Origin: an uncultured Anaeroplasmataceae bacterium | GTDB lineage: Bacteria > Bacillota_I > Bacilli_A > Acholeplasmatales > Anaeroplasmataceae | Reading direction: 5' to 3' | NCBI GenBank assembly: GCA_910579215.1 | Contig: CAJTTN010000003.1 | Span: forward strand, 135,350-199,195 | DNA: 63,846 bases | Part shown: piece by piece, positions 51,582 through 60,940 of the stretch | Position numbering within the stretch: position 1 is the stretch's first letter | Layout of the letters: every line of letters starts with the position of its first letter | Notes under the pieces: model-generated | Database searches by the model: none | Told to the model about the DNA's origin: nothing | What the model saw: the letters and a program-made list of their open reading frames with translations, nothing else | Position numbers and translations under genes: made by a program

Positions 51582-54500
51582 TTATGACCAAACAGTTGGA
51601 ACTCCTTTTACATAATGCCAATAGTTACCTTCTATCAAAGGCTCCTCTTCGCTATAATAAAATAAATTCTTAATTAATGGATCATTCTTTTGTTCAACAT
51701 TTACCAAACTCCAATCCTCTATCGTACCTTCGAAATAAACCTTGTTTAGCGCTCGATAAGTATTGACTGTTGCTCCTTCTCCTATATATCTTAATGATTT
51801 TGGTAAAACTCTTATAGTAGTTAAATCCCAACAATACTGAAAAGCATATTTACCTATACTAGTTAATTTATCAGATGCAATGGCAACAGTTGTTAAATGA
51901 GAACAGTATTCAAATGCACGTTCATCTATACGAATTACACTTTGTCCTATCGTAATAGAAGTAAGAGACGAACAGCTATAAAATGCTAATGTACCAATAT
52001 ATTTTGTATCAGGATGTATTTCACAAGATTGAATCTGTTTAGATTTTACCTTTATAAGCCATAAATAAGGATTTTCTTCATTTCCTAAATAATAAGCATT
52101 GCTATATTTATTATACATATCAAATTTTTCTTCAATTGAGTGGCTCACTTGAAAAGCACCCCCTTCAATAGTCTCTACACTATTGGGTATAATTAGACTC
52201 TTCAAATTATAACAATCCCGAAACGCGTCTTCTCTAATAATTTTCACACCCTCACAAATAGTAACATTTTCTAATACATTCCACCGATAAAAAGTATAAC
52301 GCACGATTTCTTCTCCGCTCGTAATTGTGTATTCTTTAATTAATGTTTCTCCGTTTTGTTTCTTAAATAAAGGTATAGCTATTGTAGGAGAAGAAACCTT
52401 TATTATTTTATCACAATTTAAGAAGACATCCTTTTCTACTTTTTCTAATTTATCTGTTATTATTACTGAGGTTAAATTCGTAAAATTGTAAAATGCTTTT
52501 TCTCGCAACATTGAAACTGTGTCAGGGATAACTAAGTCAATTACCTCTTCCCATTCACTGCCATTAGAAATATAAAAATGATTTACGTAGTTTTCTTTAA
52601 AAAATATATCACCTGTATAAGAAGCAGAATTACACCAGCTTTCAATAGTACTATTATAATATATGTTTTTAATTGTAATGCTACTAAAAGCATTACTATC
52701 AATCTGACAATCTAGAGGCAAGGTTATAGAATCAACCCCATAAAAGCCGTAGAACTTATCCTCACTAATACTAGTAACGCCATTTGGAATTTCTATATGG
52801 GTAATCCTTTCCCATGTCTCATTTTTATAGAAATAATATTTACAAGAAGAGAATACTTTGCCAGTATAACTAGATTGAATCCAATCCTCCATGCTCCCAT
52901 TAAAATAAATTTCAGCAAGAGAGTAACAGTTTTTAAAACTATCAGCCTCTACCTCTAATTCCTTATTAGGTAGTATTACTTTCTCTAAGGATTTATCATA
53001 AAACGCATTAGCAGAAACTGTATAATAATGATTTTCAATAGAATCTGGAAGTTCAACCTCGTTTTCATCATTTAAATAACTAATTAAATAATAGCGCTCT
53101 TCCCTATCCTTAATAAATACAAAGCTTTCCTGTTCTATCAAATAGCTTTCCTCATCTAAGGAGGTATGTATTACTTTAGCATAACGCCCAATACCACCAT
53201 ATTCATAATTGCCTGCAACAATCTCTAGATTAGATAAATTATAAATTTCTACTAACTTTAGACAATTATAGAATGCATTAGATTCAATAGAAGTAACCGT
53301 CTCATTTATCTCTATGGATAACAAATTGATACAATCTGAAAAAGCAGATTCTTCAATTTTCTCAATACCAGATGGTAAAGTAATTTTTGTCAAGGTACAA
53401 TTCTTAAATGCATTACTGCCGATAACTTTCACAGGATATTCATTAGAACCAAAGGATATTACCTCTGGTACAATGCCTTCAAAAGCATTTGTATAACCAA
53501 TAACCACACCAACACCATCTATTATTTTTAAAACACATCCATTTATAGTTACAGGAGTATCTATATAATAGGTATCATAGGAAAAAAATGTTCCTACAAT
53601 TTGATTCCAATTGGTCACAAAGGAGTCTCCCTGAGCCTTAGGAAAATTACAATAAATTACACAATCTCGTTTTAAGCCATTAAAGGATTGTCTTTCCATA
53701 TAGGTCATAGTACTTGGAAGTATAATTCTTTTTAAATTTTGACAATCATACAGACTTACTATCCAAGAGGTAATCCCCTCCTCTAGCGTAAGACTATTTG
53801 CTAAAACAGAGGACATCGTCACACGTATTACAGGACGACCTAATATTTTAGCAGGTACCACAACATCTTCAACCTCAGTTCTTACGGCTAAAATCCAACC
53901 ATAATCACTAGATGAAAGTACAAAATCCTCTTGCAGAGTTCTATAGGTATCACAATCCCTTTGTACAAGATCAGCTTCATAATAATATATAGTAAGCTCA
54001 TCATAGCTATTAGAAGCTGGTACGATAAAGTCTTCCTCTCGATTGAGGACCTTATAATTTTCTGTTCTTGCAAGTAGGGTAGAATCTATATCTTTATATA
54101 ACTCCTCCTTTGAAAGAATATCCTTTTCTGTAAGATTCAAAGAATCCTTAATTATGCTTGATTCTTCTGTTCTATTTCCATCTTCCTCATGAATGGTAAG
54201 CTGTTTAAAAATAACCTTTACCTCTGTCAATCCATAGGTTTTAATCGGATATCTTCTCACCTCTTGTTCTGTATTTTTATCTACAACAGCAATATAATAT
54301 TTTGTATATTGTGCCCTACGAACGGACATATAATGATTCATACCTAAATCAAAGGCGGTAGTTCCATTGGATTCATAATATACCAATTTATACTGACTAG
54401 TATCCTTCAATTTAAAGTTATTTGCATTTTTTATATCTGAAGTATTCATAATGTTTCCTAGATTTGGCTTTTTATAAATCGTTTCATACAAATAGTATTC

Positions 54501-55196
54501 TTCGTTCGTATCCTCATCTTTTCTTGGAACATCATAAAATCCTGTCAAAGTAATGTATTCATCTGTATACTTTAATCGTTCTAAAGTATAGCTTTGATTA
54601 ACCTTAGTAATTCTAAATTCATCCGTTGCGGTAGAAATAGGAACATCCTGGTAATGAGTTTCATGATCAATTTCTACTTCTACCTTTTCATATGCTGTCA
54701 ACTTTACCATAGTTTTTCCTACAGGTAAATTTTCTAAAGCATAGGATCCCTTTGATTTATCAATTTCAATAATTTCCTTTTCTGTTTGTCCAGCATAGGT
54801 AATAGATAACTCATATTTACTAGCACACTTTAGCCTACTGAAGCTTAATATACCTTCAGTAGAAATTTTTACAAACTCAAATTCCCTCCCATCTATCATT
54901 CCTACATTCGAAGGATCAATAGCATCACAGCGTATACAATATCCATCCTTATAGCTATGATTCAATGCTGGTAAAACCTCATGCTCTACTTCATTACACT
55001 CTTTACATTGTCTTGATTTCTCTCCAGGCTCTGTACAAGTTGCTTTCTTCTCTGTCCATGGTAACCATGTATGCGTATGTGAGACTGGTGGAGTTGGATC
55101 GTCTCCTTCAATTGGTGGGTTTTCTTCCGTTTTACAACCAAATAAAAAGCCCAAAGCTAAAATTAAAATCACTGCGAAAAGACTTCTTTTTTTCAT
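51582..55196 (-). CDS. BspA-like leucine-rich-repeat surface lipoprotein
   Basis: 1204 residues. Lipobox LFGC (Cys21), a short acidic linker, then a cysteine motif segment (CTEPGEKSRQCKEC and GYCIRCDA at about 50-95) common in gut Bacillota LRR proteins. Residues 100-440 look like beta-sandwich domains. From about 450 to 1190 run LRR_5/BspA repeats, with rhythm such as SIEINETVTSIESNAFYNC and ITLPSGIEKIEESAFSDC, some separated by irregular insertions. Such proteins bind host or plant-derived ligands. The promoter has the SARP-type direct repeats, and the SARP-type gene lies immediately downstream with its own promoter. Confidence 0.85.
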   Translation of the reverse strand: MKKRSLFAVILILALGFLFGCKTEENPPIEGDDPTPPVSHTHTWLPWTEKKATCTEPGEKSRQCKECNEVEHEVLPALNHSYKDGYCIRCDAIDPSNVGMIDGREFEFVKISTEGILSFSRLKCASKYELSITYAGQTEKEIIEIDKSKGSYALENLPVGKTMVKLTAYEKVEVEIDHETHYQDVPISTATDEFRITKVNQSYTLERLKYTDEYITLTGFYDVPRKDEDTNEEYYLYETIYKKPNLGNIMNTSDIKNANNFKLKDTSQYKLVYYESNGTTAFDLGMNHYMSVRRAQYTKYYIAVVDKNTEQEVRRYPIKTYGLTEVKVIFKQLTIHEEDGNRTEESSIIKDSLNLTEKDILSKEELYKDIDSTLLARTENYKVLNREEDFIVPASNSYDELTIYYYEADLVQRDCDTYRTLQEDFVLSSSDYGWILAVRTEVEDVVVPAKILGRPVIRVTMSSVLANSLTLEEGITSWIVSLYDCQNLKRIILPSTMTYMERQSFNGLKRDCVIYCNFPKAQGDSFVTNWNQIVGTFFSYDTYYIDTPVTINGCVLKIIDGVGVVIGYTNAFEGIVPEVISFGSNEYPVKVIGSNAFKNCTLTKITLPSGIEKIEESAFSDCINLLSIEINETVTSIESNAFYNCLKLVEIYNLSNLEIVAGNYEYGGIGRYAKVIHTSLDEESYLIEQESFVFIKDREERYYLISYLNDENEVELPDSIENHYYTVSANAFYDKSLEKVILPNKELEVEADSFKNCYSLAEIYFNGSMEDWIQSSYTGKVFSSCKYYFYKNETWERITHIEIPNGVTSISEDKFYGFYGVDSITLPLDCQIDSNAFSSITIKNIYYNSTIESWCNSASYTGDIFFKENYVNHFYISNGSEWEEVIDLVIPDTVSMLREKAFYNFTNLTSVIITDKLEKVEKDVFLNCDKIIKVSSPTIAIPLFKKQNGETLIKEYTITSGEEIVRYTFYRWNVLENVTICEGVKIIREDAFRDCYNLKSLIIPNSVETIEGGAFQVSHSIEEKFDMYNKYSNAYYLGNEENPYLWLIKVKSKQIQSCEIHPDTKYIGTLAFYSCSSLTSITIGQSVIRIDERAFEYCSHLTTVAIASDKLTSIGKYAFQYCWDLTTIRVLPKSLRYIGEGATVNTYRALNKVYFEGTIEDWSLVNVEQKNDPLIKNLFYYSEEEPLIEGNYWHYVKGVPTVWS

Positions 55197-55224
55197 TTTT
55201 AAACCTCCATTAGAAATTTAAAAA

Positions 55225-55255
55225 ATTATATCATTTCAAGTGCTAAAGAAGTGCC
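55225..55255 (-). promoter_or_regulatory. Promoter of the LRR lipoprotein gene with 11-bp direct repeats
   Basis: On the minus strand GGCACTT (55249-55255) and AGCACTT (55238-55244), 11 bp apart, precede TATAAT (55225-55230) by 7 bp. There is no clear -35. Spacing and sequence match the SARP-type promoter at 51510-51540 almost exactly, including a shared ATGATA before or in the -10. Confidence 0.72.
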
Positions 55256-55277
55256 AAAAAGGGATCTAAATTTTCCA

Positions 55278-55326
55278 TAAAAAAAGCTTACTTTCTTAAA
55301 GGCTTTTAGTCCTAGAAAAGTAAGCT
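55278..55326 (-). terminator. Terminator after the Pr6Pr-like gene
   Basis: A 10-bp stem AGCTTACTTT / AAAGTAAGCT (55285-55294 and 55317-55326) is followed on the minus strand by TTTTTTT. Confidence 0.85.
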
Positions 55327-55352
55327 AGCTTACAAATATATTTTATATATTT

Positions 55353-56066
55353 TTATTCTTCCATGTTTGTATCTAAAGTTTTATTCTCTGTATTTTTAAA
55401 ATAAAAGATAAACTTTCCGTCTTTTCTTTCAACTTTATCAAAAAGATAAAACAACCCTGCAATGATCACAAAAATTATCACCAATATAATTACCCAAACT
55501 ACTACTCCTCCATAGCCAAGCTCTCTAGCGTTTAAGAAAAAATATGGATATACAGTACCCTCATAATCCGTAGGTAATATCGCTCCTCGAATCAAAATGA
55601 CGATGACATAGAGTAATGGTAAAACCGTACATAATAGACAATCATACCATTTTAAACCATGATGTCTATCAAACAATAAAAAATCTATAACGAATAATAA
55701 GGGACAAAAGATATGCTTTGTTAAATTGCCCAAGTTGTTCCAGCCAGAGGAGAACATATTATCTGTCAATAAAAAGTTATAGACCAAAAAAGTAACCAAA
55801 ATAGCTATAGTTGCATAAAACTTAAGCTGATGAAGCTTTTGATTATTACCTATCAAATCTCCTTTCATCACCTCTTTGATATTATAAATCCAAACTACTA
55901 TCATAACGCCAAAGCATAAAATATTAGAAAGTGTTGTGTAATATAATAGGCAATCAAAGCCAAATTTTTGTCCTGCAAATAACCCAAAGCTTTCTAATAA
56001 TCCCATAAAGGACAAAGCTAAGAAAATACTCCTATATGCCAAATGTACCACTTTATTATTAATCAT
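55353..56066 (-). CDS. Pr6Pr-family integral membrane protein
   Basis: 237 residues with six or seven predicted helices. Motifs resembling the Pr6Pr/FAR-17a-like family are YYTTLSNILCFGVM, HIFCPLLFVIDFLLFD and YPYFFLN. Function of the bacterial family is unclear; eukaryotic relatives hydrolyse hydroxy fatty acid esters. It follows the MarR gene by 15 bp, so it is probably the regulated partner in a two-gene operon. Confidence 0.7.
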   Translation of the reverse strand: MINNKVVHLAYRSIFLALSFMGLLESFGLFAGQKFGFDCLLYYTTLSNILCFGVMIVVWIYNIKEVMKGDLIGNNQKLHQLKFYATIAILVTFLVYNFLLTDNMFSSGWNNLGNLTKHIFCPLLFVIDFLLFDRHHGLKWYDCLLCTVLPLLYVIVILIRGAILPTDYEGTVYPYFFLNARELGYGGVVVWVIILVIIFVIIAGLFYLFDKVERKDGKFIFYFKNTENKTLDTNMEE

Positions 56067-56081
56067 TTTTATTTACCTCCA

Positions 56082-56528
56082 TTATTTATCCAAAGCTTCT
56101 GAGTAGGAACTTAAACTATTTGCTATTTTGTTTAAGCTCATATAAAATTGTTCTCGCTCCAACTCTGATAGTCCTATATTTGCAAAAATATTCTCAATAT
56201 GATTTTGAATTTCCTTAGCCAAGCTTAAGCCACTTGCTGTTAATGTTAAAGTTGAATTATACTTTTTAGTCTCCTTATCTTGAGAATTGTGAACTAATCC
56301 TCTTTGTTCTAATAAGGAAAGTGCTCGACTAACCATTGCTTTGTCCTCTTCACATTTTTTAACTAATTGCGCCTGAGATAATCCATTTTCTGTCATACTA
56401 AGATAATAAATACAAATTGCATGTATAGGTTTTAAATTATATTTTTCCATCTCAATAGATTTGATTTTTAAAATTGCTCTACTGATTTTTAAGATAGAAA
56501 TCGTAAAGAGCTCAAATCTTCCCTCCAA
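56082..56528 (-). CDS. MarR-family transcription regulator
   Basis: 148 residues from a TTG start (56526-56528), eight bases after AGGAGG and downstream of the predicted transcript start; longer in-frame starts would lie upstream of the promoter. The winged helix is visible as GLSQAQLVKKCEEDKAMVSR, then ALSLLEQRGLVHNSQDKETK and the wing YNSTLTLTASG. MarR dimers usually repress their own operon and are released by small lipophilic ligands. A palindrome sits just after its -10. Confidence 0.85.
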   Translation of the reverse strand: MEGRFELFTISILKISRAILKIKSIEMEKYNLKPIHAICIYYLSMTENGLSQAQLVKKCEEDKAMVSRALSLLEQRGLVHNSQDKETKKYNSTLTLTASGLSLAKEIQNHIENIFANIGLSELEREQFYMSLNKIANSLSSYSEALDK

Positions 56529-56543
56529 TACAGCTTCCTCCTT

Positions 56544-56591
56544 TTGTTGTTTAGACAACAAGTTTATATCACAAATTAAAAATAATGTCAA
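56544..56591 (-). promoter_or_regulatory. marR promoter and palindromic operator
   Basis: A perfect TTGACA (56586-56591) and TATAAA (56563-56568), 17 bp apart on the minus strand. The palindrome TTGTTGT/ACAACAA (56544-56550 and 56555-56561, 4-base centre) starts two bases after the -10, where a bound MarR dimer would block initiation. Confidence 0.78.
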
Positions 56592-56622
56592 ATATTAAAT
56601 AAAAAAAGTTGATTTTGTCAAA

Positions 56623-56660
56623 TAAAAAAGGCAAACCATAAAAATTATTAGTTTACCTTT
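56623..56660 (-). terminator. Terminator after the ogt-type gene and small ORF
   Basis: On the minus strand a stem AAAGGTAAAC / GTTTGCCTTT (56651-56660 with 56627-56636, one G-U pair, 14-base loop) is followed by TTTATTTG, with the T-run continuous with the stem end. Confidence 0.75.
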
Positions 56661-56686
56661 CTTTTATTTAAAATCATTTAAAATTG

Positions 56687-56785
56687 TCAAAAAATTAATT
56701 CATCTACTTCATTCAAGTTACCAAATTGATTGTTAAATAGATATTCCTCAATCTTTAAATCTACCAACATTTTTAAAGATTTCAT
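56687..56785 (-). CDS. Possible 32-residue protein coupled to the methyltransferase gene
   Basis: An ATG overlaps the TGA stop of the methyltransferase gene (ATGA, 56782-56785), seven bases after AGGAG. The frame runs 32 codons (MKSLKMLVDLKIEEYLFNNQ at the N-terminus) to a TGA, and the terminator lies shortly after. Overlap and ribosome binding site favour translation; the short length and lack of any known match leave it uncertain. Confidence 0.4.
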   Translation of the reverse strand: MKSLKMLVDLKIEEYLFNNQFGNLNEVDELIF

Positions 56786-57285
56786 ACTATTTCTCCTAGG
56801 CTTACACCTTCATGCTTAAGCAATTGAATCTTCAAATTCAAGCCACCCTGATATCCTACCAAAGCACCATTACTGCCAATGACACGATGACAAGGAATTA
56901 TAATGGATATAGGATTTTTTCCTACTGCACCACCTACAGCCTGAGCTGACATTCTTTTTTTATGAAACCTACTTGCAGCTTTTTCAGCTAAAGCTTTATA
57001 AGTTGTTACTTCTCCATAAGGAATATTGCATAGTTCTTCCCAAATAAAGAGCTGAAATGGGCTACCCTCTAATAAAATAGATAATTCCTTACTGTTAGGC
57101 CTTTGATTGGAAAAATATCTTTCTAACCAGTCTATTGCTTGAGTTAAAATGGGTGTAATCTCTAGCTTGCAATTGTCAATGCTTATTCCCTTTTGTCCCT
57201 CTATCCATACTTCCTTTAAATGAGTCTCATCACTAACTAAGGTTATTTTTCCCAAATAGGAATTCATTTCTGCATAATAAAGCAT
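56782..57285 (-). CDS. ogt: Methylated-DNA-[protein]-cysteine S-methyltransferase
   Basis: 167 residues. It removes alkyl groups from O6-methylguanine onto its own cysteine. The active site PCHRVIG is present, with IPYGEVTTYKALAEKA before it and the helix-turn-helix arginine in RFHKKRMSAQAVGGAVGKNP. Length is typical of Ogt-type single-domain enzymes (no Ada domain). It follows the peptidase gene by 35 bp and stops with TGA. Confidence 0.95.
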   Translation of the reverse strand: MLYYAEMNSYLGKITLVSDETHLKEVWIEGQKGISIDNCKLEITPILTQAIDWLERYFSNQRPNSKELSILLEGSPFQLFIWEELCNIPYGEVTTYKALAEKAASRFHKKRMSAQAVGGAVGKNPISIIIPCHRVIGSNGALVGYQGGLNLKIQLLKHEGVSLGEIV

Positions 57286-57320
57286 AGTTTACCTCTTTTA
57301 AAGCTTTAAGCTTATCCTCT

Positions 57321-60206
57321 TTACTTTATTAAATTTCTAGTTTCTTTGAATAAATTCTGATTTGCTTCTATTTTATTAGCGTTTCCAATAACACAAAGAC
57401 TATCCATAGCCAAAGCCTCTTCAAACAAAGGAGCTAGATTAACTATATCCTTCTTAGTAGCTGATATAGCTTCCTTACGTATTTTTGTTTGAAGCTCATA
57501 GGTATTTCCTTGAAGATAATTGCTTTGAGCTCTTGTTCCTTTATCACTTACATGAAGAACCTCATCTAGCCCCCCAATAGCGCCAATCTTATACTTTAAT
57601 AAGTCCTCGTCACTAGGATTGAAATCCTTAATATAAGAAATAACATCCTCATATACCTTTTTTGTTCGAGAAATTTCAGGGTCACGATAAGAGGTAAATC
57701 CTATTCCACCTGTTGTTGGAGTATTTAGCATACAACCATAGGCTCCTCCATGAACACGAACCTGCATCCATAAATAATCTAGACTTAATGCATTATTTAA
57801 TACAAGCATTGCTCCATGGAAAGGAGCAGAATATACTCCTGATTTTGCAACGAAATTTACATCAAACTGAGTTTTAATTCCTTCATTACGGAATTGAGGT
57901 GTAAATTCAAAATTCCAAGCAGGTCTAACATCCTTTAAGCTTGCATAGAAATTTTTTACGATTGGTAAATCCTTTTCTAAGGCATCCTTCTTTCCAGTAA
58001 ATCTTAATACAAAGCTCTTTTTAGTAAATGTCTTTTGAATTAAATCTTCTAAAGTTGTAACAAGCTCTTCTTTTTTATTTTCAAAATTTAAATATAAATC
58101 ATGTATAAAATCAATATAGCCAATTCCGCTAATAGCATCTGACAAATAGTTAGTCTCATCCAAATAAGAGCCTGCTCGAAGTAAACTTACAACATGACCA
58201 CGATTTGCAACACTCATCTCTAAGCCTGCATTTAATTCACTTAAACGCTCATATAATCTTTTATAATCCTTAAAATTCGTTTCAAAAAGAATCTCTTTCA
58301 ACAAATCATTTATAACGGAAACATTCTTTCCTAATGCGCTAAATATAATACTTAAATTAACCTTAGTCTCTCTTTGCATCGTCTTATAAGGTTTTACCTG
58401 TAGTGCTACACCACCAGAATAATTTTGAACAATTTGGTTAATTTCAAAATAAGACTTATTTTCTGTCGATAGGCTTGTTAATAAATCACACAATAGCTGA
58501 GTATATTGAATAGACTTTTCATCAATACCAGTCAAATCAAAGGAGTAATTGATATAATCTATTCCATTCGTATAATAGTCACTAAATAAGATATCAAACT
58601 CTTGGGAAAGCTTTTGACAATTGAATTGTTCAGGAGTTGTTGTTAAATCCTCTAAGGAAAGCTTTGGTAGAGTTGCTACCTCCTCAGGAGTAGAAGGGGT
58701 AGACTGATAAACAGCCAATGCCTTATTTTTTTCAATCAAGCTAGCTAACTCTTCTTTAGATAAAGAAGCCTTATACTTTGCTAATTTTTCAACTAACGCT
58801 TTTTCCTTTTCTTCTGCACATGTGTAAGAAGGACAAAGCTTAACAAAGCTCTTATGTGGATTATTCAAAATATAATCAGTAACAATTTTTTCAAAATAGC
58901 CTTTATCTAAATCATCCTTTAATTCTTGATAATATTTTAAGTTTTCTAGCTTAGAGAATGGTTGATTTTCATCATAAAGCCATGAATTTAAAGAATTCAT
59001 CTCAATCTCTAGACCCTTTGGCATACGGCCAAATTTTCCTTCACGCACCTTAAACTCTTGATAGTTAATTAAGGAGCTTAATGCTTTATGATCTAAGCCC
59101 TTAGCTAAAATATCCTTTAAGGTAGAATCTACTAAATCAATAAATTCTTGTTCTCTTTTTTCATCTGCATTTACAACAACTATTCCTAAAATTGGTTGTA
59201 AAAGTCCATCATCAAAGGCAGCCATAACATCCGCTCCTAATTTTGCATCAATTAAGGCTTGCTTTAAAGGAGCTCCTGGATTATTTAATAGAACATCAAC
59301 TAAAGTGGCGCTTGCAATCATAAGCTTTGGATCTAGCGTTGTAGGGAAAGCAACATTATAGGATAAGAAGCTTTTATTTTGTAAAGGAGCTTCCTTTGCT
59401 AAAGGATAGTATCCTGTTTGATATACAGGTTTTTCAAATGGCTTTTGATATTGAATAGTAGTATCAAAATCTATTTCTTCAAATTTAGATAAATAAGCCT
59501 GATCTAACCAATTCATTATTTCTTCCATATCGCAATTTCCATATAAGAAAATATAAGAATTTGTTGGATGATAATACTTAGAATGAAATTCCTTAAATTC
59601 TTCATAGGTTAAATCGGGTATATATGCTGGGTCTCCACCAGATTCAAAGCCATAGGCAGTATCAGGATATAAGGAATGCATTAAATTTCTAAATAAAATT
59701 TGTTGAGGGTCTGAAAAGGCTCCCTTCATTTCATTATAAACTACACCATTATAAACGATAGGATCTTTCTCATCTACTATATGATAATGCCAACCCTCTT
59801 GCATAAATATTTCCTCATGCGCATAAATTTGAGGATAAAATACGGCGTCCATATAGACACTCATTAAATTTTTAAAATCCTTCTCGTTTTGACTTGCACA
59901 AGGATACATAGTCTTATCAGGAAATGTGAAAGCATTTAAAAATGTATTTAAGGAGCTCTTTAAAAGCTCAACAAATGGATCTTTGACTGGATAGTTCTTA
60001 GAACCACAAAGCACAGAGTGCTCAAGAATATGAGTCAAGCCTCCATTATTCATTGGTGGAGTTCTAAAGGCAATAGAAAAGACCTTATTATTATCCTCAT
60101 TTTCAATTGTACAAATACGAGCCTTTGTTTGATTATGTTGATAGATTGTAACGTTTGATTGAATATCTTCAATAAATTTATTTGATACTTTTGTATAATT
60201 TTTCAT
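57321..60206 (-). CDS. M16C-family zinc metallopeptidase (presequence-protease type)
   Basis: 961 residues. The inverted zinc motif is H59-I-L-E62-H63 (GGLTHILEHSVLCGS), with the distal glutamate in EMKGAFSDP. The four-domain arrangement of single-chain M16C peptidases (PreP/Cym1, Zn-dependent insulinase-like) fits the length. It lacks a signal peptide, so it probably degrades short cytosolic peptides, possibly cleaved signal peptides. It has its own promoter and leads the group with the Ogt-type gene. Confidence 0.92.
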   Translation of the reverse strand: MKNYTKVSNKFIEDIQSNVTIYQHNQTKARICTIENEDNNKVFSIAFRTPPMNNGGLTHILEHSVLCGSKNYPVKDPFVELLKSSLNTFLNAFTFPDKTMYPCASQNEKDFKNLMSVYMDAVFYPQIYAHEEIFMQEGWHYHIVDEKDPIVYNGVVYNEMKGAFSDPQQILFRNLMHSLYPDTAYGFESGGDPAYIPDLTYEEFKEFHSKYYHPTNSYIFLYGNCDMEEIMNWLDQAYLSKFEEIDFDTTIQYQKPFEKPVYQTGYYPLAKEAPLQNKSFLSYNVAFPTTLDPKLMIASATLVDVLLNNPGAPLKQALIDAKLGADVMAAFDDGLLQPILGIVVVNADEKREQEFIDLVDSTLKDILAKGLDHKALSSLINYQEFKVREGKFGRMPKGLEIEMNSLNSWLYDENQPFSKLENLKYYQELKDDLDKGYFEKIVTDYILNNPHKSFVKLCPSYTCAEEKEKALVEKLAKYKASLSKEELASLIEKNKALAVYQSTPSTPEEVATLPKLSLEDLTTTPEQFNCQKLSQEFDILFSDYYTNGIDYINYSFDLTGIDEKSIQYTQLLCDLLTSLSTENKSYFEINQIVQNYSGGVALQVKPYKTMQRETKVNLSIIFSALGKNVSVINDLLKEILFETNFKDYKRLYERLSELNAGLEMSVANRGHVVSLLRAGSYLDETNYLSDAISGIGYIDFIHDLYLNFENKKEELVTTLEDLIQKTFTKKSFVLRFTGKKDALEKDLPIVKNFYASLKDVRPAWNFEFTPQFRNEGIKTQFDVNFVAKSGVYSAPFHGAMLVLNNALSLDYLWMQVRVHGGAYGCMLNTPTTGGIGFTSYRDPEISRTKKVYEDVISYIKDFNPSDEDLLKYKIGAIGGLDEVLHVSDKGTRAQSNYLQGNTYELQTKIRKEAISATKKDIVNLAPLFEEALAMDSLCVIGNANKIEANQNLFKETRNLIK

Positions 60207-60237
60207 AACTTTTTTTCCTTTCCAATAATTACCTATT

Positions 60238-60266
60238 ATTATATAGGAGTATCATTAAAATTACAA
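60238..60266 (-). promoter_or_regulatory. Promoter of the M16C peptidase gene
   Basis: TTGTAA (60261-60266) and TATAAT (60238-60243) on the minus strand are 17 bp apart, 32 bp before the ATG. Confidence 0.65.
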
Positions 60267-60322
60267 GAAAAGTTTCACTAAATAAAATTTACTAAATTCG
60301 ATAGATTCTATAATCATATTAC

Positions 60323-60365
60323 AAAAAAGAAAAGCATCTGCTAAATATGGTAAGTAGATGCTTTA
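60323..60365 (-). terminator. Terminator after pth
   Basis: A 9-bp stem AAAGCATCT / AGATGCTTT (60332-60340 and 60357-60365) is followed on the minus strand by TTCTTTTTT. It lies 6 bp after the pth stop. Confidence 0.85.
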
Positions 60366-60370
60366 GATTA

Positions 60371-60940
60371 TTATTTTTTTTCAGAATATACAGATGAAAT
60401 TTTATAAAAGGGGACCTCATTGATAAAATCTGTAATAATCTTATCTATTTTTTCACAGGCCTGATTTATAACTGCTAGCTCGGATTCTTCAAATCTATGC
60501 AAAACCCAATCAATAACTGGAATAGTATCACTTCTGCCAATTCCTAGCTTGACACGCTTATACTCTTCTGTTCCCACCTGAGATATAATGCTCTTATGCC
60601 CATTATGTCCACCTGCACTCCCAGAAGTTCTTATTCTAATTCTTCCCGTAGGAGAATCTAAGTCATCAGAAATAATCAGGATATCTTCTACAGATATTTT
60701 ATAATATCTCATTACAGCTAAAATACTTTCTCCAGACAAATTCATATAAGTCAGCGGCTTTAGTAAAAAAGCCTTATGTCCATTCAAAGTAACACTGGCA
60801 AGCATGCCTTTTAATTTTGGTTCCACACGAAAAGACAAGCTATTATTTTTAGCAAAGGTATCCACCGCCATAAAGCCAGCGTTATGTCGCGTATTTTCAT
60901 ACTGACTACCAGGATTCCCCAATCCAACAACAAGCTTCAT
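60371..60940 (-). CDS. pth: Peptidyl-tRNA hydrolase
   Basis: 189 residues. It frees tRNA from dropped-off peptidyl-tRNA. Motifs: VVGLGNPGSQYENTRHNAGF (with the catalytic histidine), LLKPLTYMNLSGES and SDDLDSPTGRIRIR, GSAGGHNGHKSI. The ATG overlaps the prs stop by one base (TAATG). The prs-pth pairing is widely conserved in Bacillota. Confidence 0.97.
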   Translation of the reverse strand: MKLVVGLGNPGSQYENTRHNAGFMAVDTFAKNNSLSFRVEPKLKGMLASVTLNGHKAFLLKPLTYMNLSGESILAVMRYYKISVEDILIISDDLDSPTGRIRIRTSGSAGGHNGHKSIISQVGTEEYKRVKLGIGRSDTIPVIDWVLHRFEESELAVINQACEKIDKIITDFINEVPFYKISSVYSEKK

